From: an uncultured Prevotella sp. | GTDB taxonomy: Bacteria > Bacteroidota > Bacteroidia > Bacteroidales > Bacteroidaceae | Assembly (NCBI GenBank): GCA_945637645.1 | Contig: CALZDK010000020.1 | Coordinates: forward strand, 1 to 14,866 | Length of the DNA: 14,866 nt | Direction: 5' to 3' | Shown: positions 1 to 6,605 of the stretch, one piece after another | Layout of the letters: each line of letters opens with the position of its first letter | Position numbering within the stretch: the first letter of the stretch is position 1 | Notes under the pieces: model-generated | Databases searched by the model: none | The model's input: the letters and a program-made list of their open reading frames with translations, nothing else | What the model was told of the DNA's origin: nothing | Program-made: the position numbers and the translations under genes

Positions 1-4
1 AAAA

Positions 5-52
5 CGCCCTGAGCCTCCTGACATTTTCCAATGACAGAGAGAGTTCAGGGCG
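5..52 (-). terminator. Terminator hairpin after the GH3 gene
   Basis: Arms CGCCCTGA (5-12) and TCAGGGCG (45-52) pair perfectly over 8 bp. The inner sequence can pair again (CTGACATT against AATGACAG, one mismatch). Read on the minus strand, the stem lies 16 nt past the GH3 stop codon and is followed by TTTT at the window edge, as in an intrinsic terminator. The T tract may continue beyond the window. Confidence 0.6.
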
Positions 53-67
53 ATATCTGTTGTGGAG

Positions 68-2413
68 TTATTTCCTCTTAAGCAGGTTAAGTGGCTCTGT
101 AGGAGCGAGAACATCGGTGGTCTTCTCCGTGTATTGTTTCAGCTGTGCTGTGGCTGTGCAGCGCACGTCGTCGATGTTGGCGGCAAAGCTGAAGGTGTAT
201 TTGCCTGCGGCAGTGAGCCACTGGGCATTCTGTTCGTCGTAGGAGGCGAGGTCGCGGACAGGGATAGTCATCGTAAGGGTCTGGCTCTCACCTGGGGCAA
301 GCGAACGGGTCTTGGCAAACGACTTCAGTTCCTTTGAAGGCTTCTCAAGTCCAGCCTCGGGAGCCGTTACATAGATTTGTACGGCTTCCTTGCCCTCCAC
401 CTTGCCAGTGTTCTTCACCTGTACGGTCAGTGTCACGTTGTCTCCATTCACCTTGACAGTCGGCTTGCTGTAGGCGAAGGTGGTGTAGCTGAGACCGAAG
501 CCGAAGGGGTAGGCTACAGGCTTCTGGAAACTGTCGAAATAGCGGTAGCCGACATATATGTCTTCCTCGTGGTTGGTGAAATCCACTCCCTTTATTGGTG
601 CGCCCCAACCTTTCATCTCTTTAAAGGAATAGAGTGTCATGTCCTGTGGGAAGTTGGCTGTTGAAGGATGGTCGGCGGCTGTTATGGGCCAAGTCATTGT
701 AACTTTGCCTGATGGACACACCTTGCCAGTCATGATATCCGCAATGGAGTTGCCACCTTCTTCACCAGGTTGCCAAGCCATAATGATGGCATCGGCACGG
801 TCACGCCACGATACCGTCTCGATAACAGAACCTGAGTTGATAACCACAATAACTGGTTTGCCTGCCTTGCGGAACGCATCGCTTACGCGGTCGATGAGCT
901 GTCGCTCAAGCGGTGTGATGTTGAACTCCTCCTCCAGTGAACGGTCGGTGCCTTCGCCAGCCTGACGACCGATGGTTATTATTGCTGCGTCTGCCTCAGG
1001 ACAACTCTCGTCGATGCAGCGCTGCGAAAGTTCTATCTCAGGCAGTTTCACCTTGCCGAACATAGGCATCTGGAACCACTTTGTAGGCTCGCGGTCAGCC
1101 TCAAACTTCACCTTCGCATATTCTGCATATTTCTGGTAAATCTCCGTAAGGGTCTTTGTTGTTGAGATTCCCGCATTCTTCAGTCCCTGCACCATGTCGA
1201 TGACGTAAGGCACGTTTACATTTCCCGAACCGCAGCCGCAGTGGAGGAAGTCGTAGGAGTTTACGCCGAAGAGTGCAACTGTCTTTATTCCCTTCAGAGG
1301 CAGCACGCCTTTGTTCTGCAGTAGCACGATGCCCTCGGCAGCCGACTGACGTGTGATGGCGGCATGTGCCTTGAGGTCGGGAGTGTTCGATGCCTTGAAA
1401 TCCTGCATCTTTGGCGAAAGGGTGCAGAGCTCAAGTATTCGGCGCACGCAGATGTCAACATCGGCTACGCTCAGTTTGCCGGCTTTCACTTTGTTAAGAA
1501 TATCCTCCACCTGTGAGTCGTATCCTGGCATCATGAGGTCGTTTCCTGCATGCACCTGTGCCGCTGTGTTGCGCAGTCCTGTCCAGTCGGTCATCACCAT
1601 TCCCTTGAAGCCCCAGTCGGTGCGCAGGATGTCGGTGAGCAGCTCATGGCTTTCCTGTGCGAAGATGCCGTTTATCTTGTTGTACGACGACATTACTGTC
1701 CATGGGTTGCTCTCGCGCACTGCTATCTCGAAGCCACGTAGGTATATCTCTCGCATGGCACGCTTTGAGAGTCGCTCGTCAACACGTATGCGGTCGGTCT
1801 CTTGGGAGTTCACTGCGTAGTGCTTTATGCTTGTTCCCACGTTCTGGCTCTGCACGCCGCGTATATAGGCTGCCGCTATGCGTCCAGTGAGCAGCGGGTC
1901 TTCGGAGTAGTATTCGAAGTTGCGTCCGCAGAGCGGGTTGCGGTGGATGTTGACACCTGGACCGAGAATAACGTCGCAGTTATACTCCCTTGTCTCGTTA
2001 CCTATTGCCTTTCCCACTTCTTCCACGAGTGCGGTGTTCCATGTAGCTGCAAGAGTTGAGCCAACGGGGAATCCTGTGGCATAGTAGGTTTTTGTCTCGC
2101 CCTCTCGCTTAGGCTCGATGCGCACTCCCGCAGGTCCGTCGGCGAACACGAGCATCGGTATTCCCAGTCGTGGTATTGCTGCCGTTACTCCTGCAGCTCC
2201 AGGCACAAGGTTCTTCGTGTAGCCCCCCATTGCTCCACCTGTCTCAGCCTGATTAGTTGCTCCCACGAGCAAACGTGCCTTTTCCTCAAGAGTCATTGCT
2301 TTAAGCACTTCGTCGATGTTGTCGGCTCTGAGTTGCGGAGCCTGTTGTGCCGAGGCTGTCATTGCAGTAGCCACGGCAAAGGTCAGTAAAGTCTTTCTGA
2401 TGTTCATATTCAT
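68..2413 (-). CDS. Secreted GH3 beta-glucosidase
   Basis: This 781-residue glycoside hydrolase family 3 enzyme probably releases glucose (or a similar beta-linked sugar) from the non-reducing end of oligosaccharides in the periplasm. Residues 1-22 form a signal peptide. The (beta/alpha)8 domain follows, with the substrate-binding Asp in ADGPAGVR (91-98), the Lys-His pair at 197-198 and the nucleophile Asp276 in MTDW. The alpha/beta sandwich domain carries AGEGTDRS (485-492), in which Glu487 is the expected acid/base by comparison with the SGEGYDR motif of bacterial GH3 beta-glucosidases. PFGFGLSYT (636-644) leads into a C-terminal fibronectin-III-like domain. The length is normal for the bglB/bglX type. 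The start is ATG at 2413; a second ATG two codons later is equally possible. Substrate cannot be fixed from sequence, since xylosidase and arabinosidase members share these motifs. It has its own promoter and terminator. Confidence 0.93.
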   Translation of the reverse strand: MNMNIRKTLLTFAVATAMTASAQQAPQLRADNIDEVLKAMTLEEKARLLVGATNQAETGGAMGGYTKNLVPGAAGVTAAIPRLGIPMLVFADGPAGVRIEPKREGETKTYYATGFPVGSTLAATWNTALVEEVGKAIGNETREYNCDVILGPGVNIHRNPLCGRNFEYYSEDPLLTGRIAAAYIRGVQSQNVGTSIKHYAVNSQETDRIRVDERLSKRAMREIYLRGFEIAVRESNPWTVMSSYNKINGIFAQESHELLTDILRTDWGFKGMVMTDWTGLRNTAAQVHAGNDLMMPGYDSQVEDILNKVKAGKLSVADVDICVRRILELCTLSPKMQDFKASNTPDLKAHAAITRQSAAEGIVLLQNKGVLPLKGIKTVALFGVNSYDFLHCGCGSGNVNVPYVIDMVQGLKNAGISTTKTLTEIYQKYAEYAKVKFEADREPTKWFQMPMFGKVKLPEIELSQRCIDESCPEADAAIITIGRQAGEGTDRSLEEEFNITPLERQLIDRVSDAFRKAGKPVIVVINSGSVIETVSWRDRADAIIMAWQPGEEGGNSIADIMTGKVCPSGKVTMTWPITAADHPSTANFPQDMTLYSFKEMKGWGAPIKGVDFTNHEEDIYVGYRYFDSFQKPVAYPFGFGLSYTTFAYSKPTVKVNGDNVTLTVQVKNTGKVEGKEAVQIYVTAPEAGLEKPSKELKSFAKTRSLAPGESQTLTMTIPVRDLASYDEQNAQWLTAAGKYTFSFAANIDDVRCTATAQLKQYTEKTTDVLAPTEPLNLLKRK

Positions 2414-2436
2414 TGGTGTAAATAGTTATTGTGCTG

Positions 2437-2468
2437 CAAATATACGACATTAAATCCATTTGACCAAG
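2437..2468 (-). promoter_or_regulatory. Bacteroidetes-type promoter of the GH3 gene
   Basis: On the minus strand the -7 element is TATATTTG (2437-2444), an exact match to TAnnTTTG. A CTTG (2465-2468) sits 20 bp upstream in the place of the -33 TTTG. The predicted start of transcription is near 2430, leaving a leader of roughly 17 nt before the ATG at 2413. Confidence 0.7.
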
Positions 2469-2505
2469 ACTTTTTATATTTTTCTCACTATTGGGGCAAT
2501 AAGAA

Positions 2506-2541
2506 AGGGATTTGCGAGGCGTTGGTGCCTCCCAAATCCCT
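2506..2541 (-). terminator. Terminator hairpin after ddh
   Basis: GGGATTTG (2507-2514) pairs with CAAATCCC (2533-2540), and after one C/C mismatch GAGGC (2516-2520) pairs with GCCTC (2527-2531), leaving a 6-nt loop. On the minus strand the stem is 40 nt past the ddh stop and is followed by TTTCTTATT, a modest U tract. It separates ddh from the GH3 promoter. Confidence 0.75.
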
Positions 2542-2580
2542 CAGCATGGAGTGTATGTGTTGTCTTTGTGTTGCTGTTAT

Positions 2581-3480
2581 TTACACGAGATGAGCTATGA
2601 GGTCCTCTCGGTCGCCCTCAAGCATATCCACAACAGGAATCTCAATCATTGTGTAGCAACCAGGCTGCTGGCGCATTGAGGCTCGTGCAACGTTTACGAG
2701 CACCTGACCGGTCAGTGCAGGGTTGTTGATGCTCATGTTGAACTCCAGGCGCTGGTTTTGAGTCTGTCCGCTCACGCCCTTGCGCACGAGGTTAACACCG
2801 TGTCCCATGTCGCGCACGTCGTCAACGGAAGCCACTTGGAACACGTGAGTTTCGTCGTTGGCGAAATAAGGGTCTGCCTTTATTGCCTTAGTCACGTCCT
2901 CCAACTTGTATCCCTCTTCAAGTTCCACGTAAACCATACGGCGGTGAATGCCTTCGCCGAGAGGAATGGTCATTGAGAGAGCGTTCTTCACGCCTTCTTT
3001 CGAGCGGACACACACAGAGTGTCCCATCGACATACCCGGACCGAAGTTGGTGTAGCTGAGTCCCTTTGGAGCGAGGCTCTGCATCAGTGTGCGTACAACG
3101 GAGTCTGATCCTGGGTCCCAACCAGCGGCAATTACCGAAACGGTGCCTGTCTCTTTGTTTATAGGCATCAGCTCGCGGCGATAGTCGAGGATGCTTGTGT
3201 GGATGTCGAAGCTGTCAACGGTGTTTATGCCGAGAGGAAGTATGTCCTTTGCGAACTCTGGGCATGAGCGTGTTGGAGCTGCCAAAATGGCAACGTCAAC
3301 GTCTTTCAGTTCGCGGATGTTCTTCACCACCTCATACTGTGCCAGTTCCGCTGGCTTGTTCTCCGCACCGTTGCGTCGTACTATTCCTGCTATCTCGAAG
3401 TCGTTTGCTGCTTCGAGAGCCTGGACTGTATATCGTCCAATGTTGCCGTAACCCACTACGGCTGCCCTAATCTTTTTCAT
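2581..3480 (-). CDS. ddh: meso-Diaminopimelate D-dehydrogenase
   Basis: This enzyme (EC 1.4.1.16) reversibly and NADPH-dependently aminates L-2-amino-6-oxopimelate to meso-diaminopimelate in one step, feeding lysine and peptidoglycan synthesis in the cytoplasm. The 299-residue protein has an N-terminal Rossmann fold with GYGNIG (10-15), then AAPTRS (67-72), AGWDPGSDS (119-127), FGPGMSMGHS (146-155) and NNPALTGQV (252-260). These are the family's cofactor and substrate-binding segments. The length matches the shorter form of about 300 residues rather than the 320-residue corynebacterial one. The start is the ATG at 3480, preceded by a TAnnTTTG promoter element. It stands alone between its own promoter and a terminator, so it looks monocistronic. 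No lysine riboswitch fold was recognised in the leader. Related amino-acid dehydrogenases share the fold, but the motif set favours Ddh. Confidence 0.93.
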   Translation of the reverse strand: MKKIRAAVVGYGNIGRYTVQALEAANDFEIAGIVRRNGAENKPAELAQYEVVKNIRELKDVDVAILAAPTRSCPEFAKDILPLGINTVDSFDIHTSILDYRRELMPINKETGTVSVIAAGWDPGSDSVVRTLMQSLAPKGLSYTNFGPGMSMGHSVCVRSKEGVKNALSMTIPLGEGIHRRMVYVELEEGYKLEDVTKAIKADPYFANDETHVFQVASVDDVRDMGHGVNLVRKGVSGQTQNQRLEFNMSINNPALTGQVLVNVARASMRQQPGCYTMIEIPVVDMLEGDREDLIAHLV

Positions 3481-3522
3481 ATATGTTTAGTTGTTTGAAA
3501 TTTATATTATTGTTTGCGGCTG

Positions 3523-3530
3523 CAAAATTA
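3523..3530 (-). promoter_or_regulatory. -7 element of the ddh promoter
   Basis: TAATTTTG on the minus strand matches TAnnTTTG and is followed by CAGCC. It lies 42 nt upstream of the ddh ATG, giving a predicted leader of about 35 nt. No clear TTTG occurs at the -33 position, so the promoter may be weak or helped by an activator. Confidence 0.5.
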
Positions 3531-3672
3531 CTCTTTTTCCGTGAAATAATTGTCTTTGCGGATGAGAAAATTGCAAAACGGTTGCCATAATTGTCAATTT
3601 GTTACTATTTTTGTGTGAATAAATGTAATCTATAAGCAAATGACATGTTGTTTCTTCCGAAGTCTCGCCACG

Positions 3673-4275
3673 TCACTTTATCAGTTTCAGTGCCTTTTTT
3701 ATCACTTGCTCAACTGGCATGTCTGGTGTTTCCTTCAGAATTTGTACTACTACCTTGTGCGACGGTGCAGGCGAGAAACCGAGCATAGTGAGTGCACTTA
3801 CCGCCTCGTCCTTCACCTCGTTGTTGACGGGTTGCTGAATTGCTCCACCGGCAGGAATCTCCGCCGCGATGCCGAGAGAGACAATTTTGTCGCGCAAGTC
3901 CACAATGATGCGTTGTGCGGTTTTCAGTCCTATGCCTTTTATGGTTTTTATCATGCGCTCGTTGCCTGTTGAGATGCTGTCGCAAAGCTCTGCAGGACTC
4001 ATCGACGAGAGTACCATTCGTGCGGTGTTTGGTCCCACTCCCGACACTGTGATGAGGAGCAGGAACATCTCACGTTCCTTTTTCGATGCGAAGCCGAAGA
4101 GCACGTGTGCGTCCTCTCGTATCGACTCATAGACATAGAGTTTCACTTCTTTCTTTCCCTGTATGGCGGAGAAGGAGTTGAGCGAAATGTTCATTCCGTA
4201 GCCCACTCCAGCCGCCTCCACTACAGCCGTGGCTGGAGTGAGTTCCGTTAGTTCACCTTTTATATAATCAATCAT
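3673..4275 (-). CDS. ruvA: Holliday junction DNA helicase subunit RuvA
   Basis: RuvA binds four-way DNA junctions as a tetramer and loads the RuvB motor for branch migration during recombinational repair. The protein is 200 residues, the normal full length. It begins MIDYIKGEL with the N-terminal OB-fold domain, followed by two helix-hairpin-helix motifs, GVGPNTARMVL (79-89) and GIGLKTAQRII (114-124), a flexible linker (about 135-155) and the small C-terminal RuvB-contacting domain (about 155-200). The ATG at 4275 gives the canonical N-terminus. The gene lies 87 nt downstream of the panE-family gene on the same strand. No convincing TAnnTTTG promoter was seen in that gap, so co-transcription from the panE promoter is likely. 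Confidence 0.96.
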   Translation of the reverse strand: MIDYIKGELTELTPATAVVEAAGVGYGMNISLNSFSAIQGKKEVKLYVYESIREDAHVLFGFASKKEREMFLLLITVSGVGPNTARMVLSSMSPAELCDSISTGNERMIKTIKGIGLKTAQRIIVDLRDKIVSLGIAAEIPAGGAIQQPVNNEVKDEAVSALTMLGFSPAPSHKVVVQILKETPDMPVEQVIKKALKLIK

Positions 4276-4362
4276 AACTCTTCATTGACTTCGTCGATTC
4301 TTTAGCTGCACTCGGCATAGCTCAAGCGAGCTTGGCTCTGCTCTCGTTTGCAAAAGAATTCT
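4276..4362. repeat. Intergenic structured element between panE and ruvA
   Basis: The spacer carries CAAGC (4323-4327) and GCTTG (4330-4334) in inverted orientation. They are flanked on the minus strand by GAGCAGAGCC and TATGCCGAGTGCAGC, whose alternating AGC/GC words look like a short interspersed element. The ends carry the motif CTTCATT also found elsewhere in the window. I recall similar spacers from Prevotella and Bacteroides genomes, but copy number cannot be judged from one copy. Confidence 0.35.
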
Positions 4363-5280
4363 TCATTTTAAAACATTCTTCACTTCCTTAAACCTCAGTT
4401 CCGCCTCCAGCATCTCGAGTTTTGGCATGCAGAAACCTGCCGCCTTCGCGTCGGCAATGGGACGGCTATAGAGATAGTCGATTTCCATTGGTCGGTGGAA
4501 GTCGTAGTCGAGTTTCATGCTTGGCGAGTATGGAGGCATTTTCAGCGTGTTGGCAATCATCTTGTCGGCAAACGACTTGTCGATGTTTTTTATTCCGAGA
4601 GCGTTTGCTGCACCTATCACCTCAAGCATCTGGTCGTAGATTAGCTTGTGAGTGGAAGAACAGGCAAGCAGATGGTTTGTTGTGGTGTCGAGAGCCACGG
4701 TCATTCCGTTGAACGGCATGTTCCACACCGCTTTCTTCCATCGTGCCTCAAGATAGTCAACCGCGGCAGCTCCAATGCCTGCCGTGCGTAAGTCGTCGAT
4801 TAGCCGTTGGAAACGTTCCGTGTCGTTGCAGCTGTAGTTGCCTATGTTTATGTTGCCGTAGAACTGGTGGTTGATGTGTCCTGGGCCAGCTTTCGCGGAA
4901 CAGATGAACGCGAGTCCTGCAGCGAGTGGCTGACCTGGGAACATTTTTTCCACGTCAGGTTCCACTCCAATGCCGTTTTGTATTAGCAGCACCATGGTTT
5001 CCGGCTTCAACAACGGTGTGAGCAGCGAGGGAAGCAGGTGGTTGTTGGTGGTTTTCAGCGCCACTATCACCACGTCGCACTCCGGCATGCTTGCCGTGTT
5101 GTGGTACACGTTAGGCGACTTTAGTTGGAAGTTCCCGTCGCAGGAGTCAATCCTCATGCCGTGTTCCACGACATGCTGATAGTCGGAGTGTAGCAAGAAG
5201 TGCACGTCGAATCCAGCCTTTGCGAGGCGTGCTCCGTAGTAGCCTCCTATGGCTCCGGTGCCTATTATTGCGTATTTCAT
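4363..5280 (-). CDS. panE: 2-Dehydropantoate 2-reductase (ketopantoate reductase)
   Basis: This 305-residue protein belongs to the ApbA/PanE family, which reduces 2-dehydropantoate to pantoate with NADPH in the pantothenate/coenzyme A pathway. The Rossmann motif GTGAIGGYYG is at residues 7-16, with ALKTT at 74-78 and QNGIG at 101-105. The catalytic and substrate-binding residues of E. coli PanE (Lys176, Asn180, Asn184) correspond to Lys183, Asn187 and Asn191 in RWKKAVWNMPFNGMTV. The start was placed at the ATG at 5280 because the Rossmann strand begins at once (MKYAIIGTG) and a promoter lies just upstream. A longer in-frame reading would run through that promoter. Family members with other 2-keto-acid substrates exist, so the exact substrate is inferred. 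It is probably co-transcribed with ruvA. Confidence 0.88.
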   Translation of the reverse strand: MKYAIIGTGAIGGYYGARLAKAGFDVHFLLHSDYQHVVEHGMRIDSCDGNFQLKSPNVYHNTASMPECDVVIVALKTTNNHLLPSLLTPLLKPETMVLLIQNGIGVEPDVEKMFPGQPLAAGLAFICSAKAGPGHINHQFYGNINIGNYSCNDTERFQRLIDDLRTAGIGAAAVDYLEARWKKAVWNMPFNGMTVALDTTTNHLLACSSTHKLIYDQMLEVIGAANALGIKNIDKSFADKMIANTLKMPPYSPSMKLDYDFHRPMEIDYLYSRPIADAKAAGFCMPKLEMLEAELRFKEVKNVLK

Positions 5281-5316
5281 ATTTTTATAAAACGGGTTAT
5301 ATGTTGTTACCGCGTG

Positions 5317-5348
5317 CAAAGTTAATGCCTTTTTGTCAAATTTGCAAG
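5317..5348 (-). promoter_or_regulatory. Bacteroidetes-type promoter of panE
   Basis: On the minus strand the -7 element is TAACTTTG (5317-5324), followed by CACG. A CTTG (5345-5348) lies 20 bp upstream as the -33 element, the same arrangement as at the GH3 promoter. The predicted leader is about 30 nt before the ATG at 5280. Confidence 0.65.
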
Positions 5349-5361
5349 AAAAAAGCGAAAA

Positions 5362-5385
5362 AAGGGATGTCTCACGACATCCCTT
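5362..5385 (-). terminator. Strong hairpin with minus-strand T-rich tail, upstream of panE
   Basis: AAGGGATGTC (5362-5371) and GACATCCCTT (5376-5385) form a perfect 10-bp stem with a TCAC loop. On the minus strand the stem runs directly into TTTTCGCTTTTTTC, the signature of an intrinsic terminator. On the plus strand the downstream side is not T-rich. No minus-strand gene ends here, so what it terminates is unclear. It could stop antisense transcription from the lacI side or end a short leader RNA. Confidence 0.6.
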
Positions 5386-5447
5386 CTCCATTACGTTTTC
5401 TAACTAACTTATTATCAACTATTCATTACTCATTACAAAATCTGGTG

Positions 5448-5455
5448 CAAAGTTA
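5448..5455 (-). promoter_or_regulatory. Second minus-strand -7-like element upstream of panE
   Basis: TAACTTTG occurs here in almost the same context as the panE promoter: both read GTGCAAAGTTAA followed by GC and a T run on the plus strand. No -33 TTG was found at 19-21 bp, so activity is doubtful. If active, its transcript would meet the hairpin at 5362-5385 after about 60 nt. Confidence 0.3.
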
Positions 5456-5498
5456 AGGCTTTTTTCACCAAATAGGAGCGTTTTTTTAAAAAAAACAA

Positions 5499-5512
5499 CG
5501 TAAACGTTTGCG
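5499..5512 (+). promoter_or_regulatory. LacI-type operator overlapping the lacI promoter
   Basis: CGTAAACGTTTGCG is a CG-centred near-palindrome with AAACGTTT perfect in the middle and one mismatched pair in 14 bp. This fits the operator form bound by LacI/PurR-family dimers. It covers the -33 TTTG of the adjacent regulator gene, so the likely role is autorepression. Confidence 0.5.
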
Positions 5513-5538
5513 ATTTTGAAAAATAAAGAGTATATTTG
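5507..5538 (+). promoter_or_regulatory. Bacteroidetes-type promoter of the lacI-type gene
   Basis: TTTG (5507-5510), a 20-bp spacer, and TATATTTG (5531-5538) form an exact match to the Bacteroidetes sigma-factor consensus. Transcription should start near 5545, about 30 nt before the ATG at 5575. This is the best promoter in the window and probably drives both regulator genes. Confidence 0.8.
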
Positions 5539-5550
5539 CAAGCGCAAATA
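5533..5550 (+). promoter_or_regulatory. Inverted repeat over the lacI -7 box and transcription start
   Basis: TATTTGC (5533-5539) and GCAAATA (5544-5550) are perfect 7-bp arms around AAGC. The repeat covers most of the -7 element and the predicted start site. It could be a second operator or a small 5'-end hairpin; the sequence alone does not decide. Confidence 0.35.
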
Positions 5551-5574
5551 ACATACGAAACCTACATAAATAAT

Positions 5575-6594
5575 ATGAATAACGTGAAACACAGGACATC
5601 GCTGAAAGACCTTGCAGCGAAACTCGGAGTGAGCATAGCCACGGTAAGCCGTGCGTTGCGCAACAGTCCGGAGATAGGGCAAGAGATGCAGCAGCGAGTG
5701 AAGGCGTTGGCAAAGGAACTTAACTACAGGCCAAATCCCTTCGCCCGCAGCCTTCGGCGTGAGGCCCCGAAAATAATAGGAGTTGTGGTGCCCAATCTGG
5801 TCACCCATTTCTATTCCTCCGTTCTCGACGGCATTGAGGCAGAGGCGGCAAAAGCCGGCTATTCTGTCATCAGCGCCAACAGCCACGAGGACTGTATTGC
5901 AGAGGCAAAGGCCGTTGACAACTTCATTGACCTGCACGTTGAAGGCATCATAGCCTGTTTGGCACAGGACACCACCGACTATTCGCATTTTGAGGAGATT
6001 GCCGACATGGGAATACCCCTTGTTTTCTTTGGAAGGACATGCATGAGCGACAAGTTCTCCACTGTGACAGCCAACGGCGACGAGGCGGCGCAGATGGCAA
6101 CGGAACACCTGATAAGCACCGGCAGCCGACGCATTGCTTTCGTTGGAGGTCCAAACCATCTCGACATGGTGAAACGTAGGAAACACGGCTATTTAGAGGC
6201 TCTGCGCGAGCACCGCATACCCATCGACAGGGAGATAGTGATGTGCGACAAGATTGACTACCATACGGCGTTGGACAACACGCTGAAGCTACTGAGGCAA
6301 CCCAACCGCCCCGATGCCATATTGGCTTTCAACGACATAATAACTTTTGCCGCATACACGGCGATAAGACAGTTGAAACTGAAAATTCCACAAGACGTGG
6401 CACTGATAGGATTCACCGACGACGTGCATACAGAATACGTCACACCGAGGATGTCTGTCATTGCCGACCAGTCGCAGAAAATGGGAGCTGAGGCTTGCAG
6501 ACTGCTGCTCAAAGCCATTGGTGGCGACAACAAGGTGAGAAACGTTATAGTGCCGCAGAAACTCGTGATAAGGGAGACTTCGGCAAAATCATAG
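5575..6594 (+). CDS. LacI-family transcriptional regulator
   Basis: This is a 339-residue cytoplasmic DNA-binding regulator that normally responds to a sugar or sugar phosphate. The N-terminal helix-turn-helix is seen in SLKDLAAKLGVSIATVSRAL (9-28), followed by the hinge helix YRPNPFARSLR (51-61) that inserts into the operator centre. The remainder is a periplasmic-binding-protein-like effector domain from about residue 66, with IIGVVVPNL, DAILAFNDI and ALIGFTDD at the family's usual places. The ATG at 5575 was chosen because it lies downstream of the predicted transcription start and gives the standard HTH position. The gene has a palindrome over its own promoter and is followed after 11 nt by a second regulator, so the two are likely one operon. 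Glycan metabolism is the probable target from context. The effector cannot be read from the sequence. Confidence 0.93.
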   Translation: MNNVKHRTSLKDLAAKLGVSIATVSRALRNSPEIGQEMQQRVKALAKELNYRPNPFARSLRREAPKIIGVVVPNLVTHFYSSVLDGIEAEAAKAGYSVISANSHEDCIAEAKAVDNFIDLHVEGIIACLAQDTTDYSHFEEIADMGIPLVFFGRTCMSDKFSTVTANGDEAAQMATEHLISTGSRRIAFVGGPNHLDMVKRRKHGYLEALREHRIPIDREIVMCDKIDYHTALDNTLKLLRQPNRPDAILAFNDIITFAAYTAIRQLKLKIPQDVALIGFTDDVHTEYVTPRMSVIADQSQKMGAEACRLLLKAIGGDNKVRNVIVPQKLVIRETSAKS

Positions 6595-6605
6595 ACCTTA
6601 GAAAA

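Noticed and set aside
5419..6186. Minus-strand open frame of 255 codons
   Set aside because: It lies almost wholly antisense to the lacI-type gene, has no recognisable domain, and its composition is what a reversed coding strand gives.
6495..6605. Upstream in-frame start for the propeller regulator, overlapping lacI
   Set aside because: It would place 37 hydrophilic residues ahead of a clear signal peptide; the ATG at 6606 fits the gap and the signal sequence.
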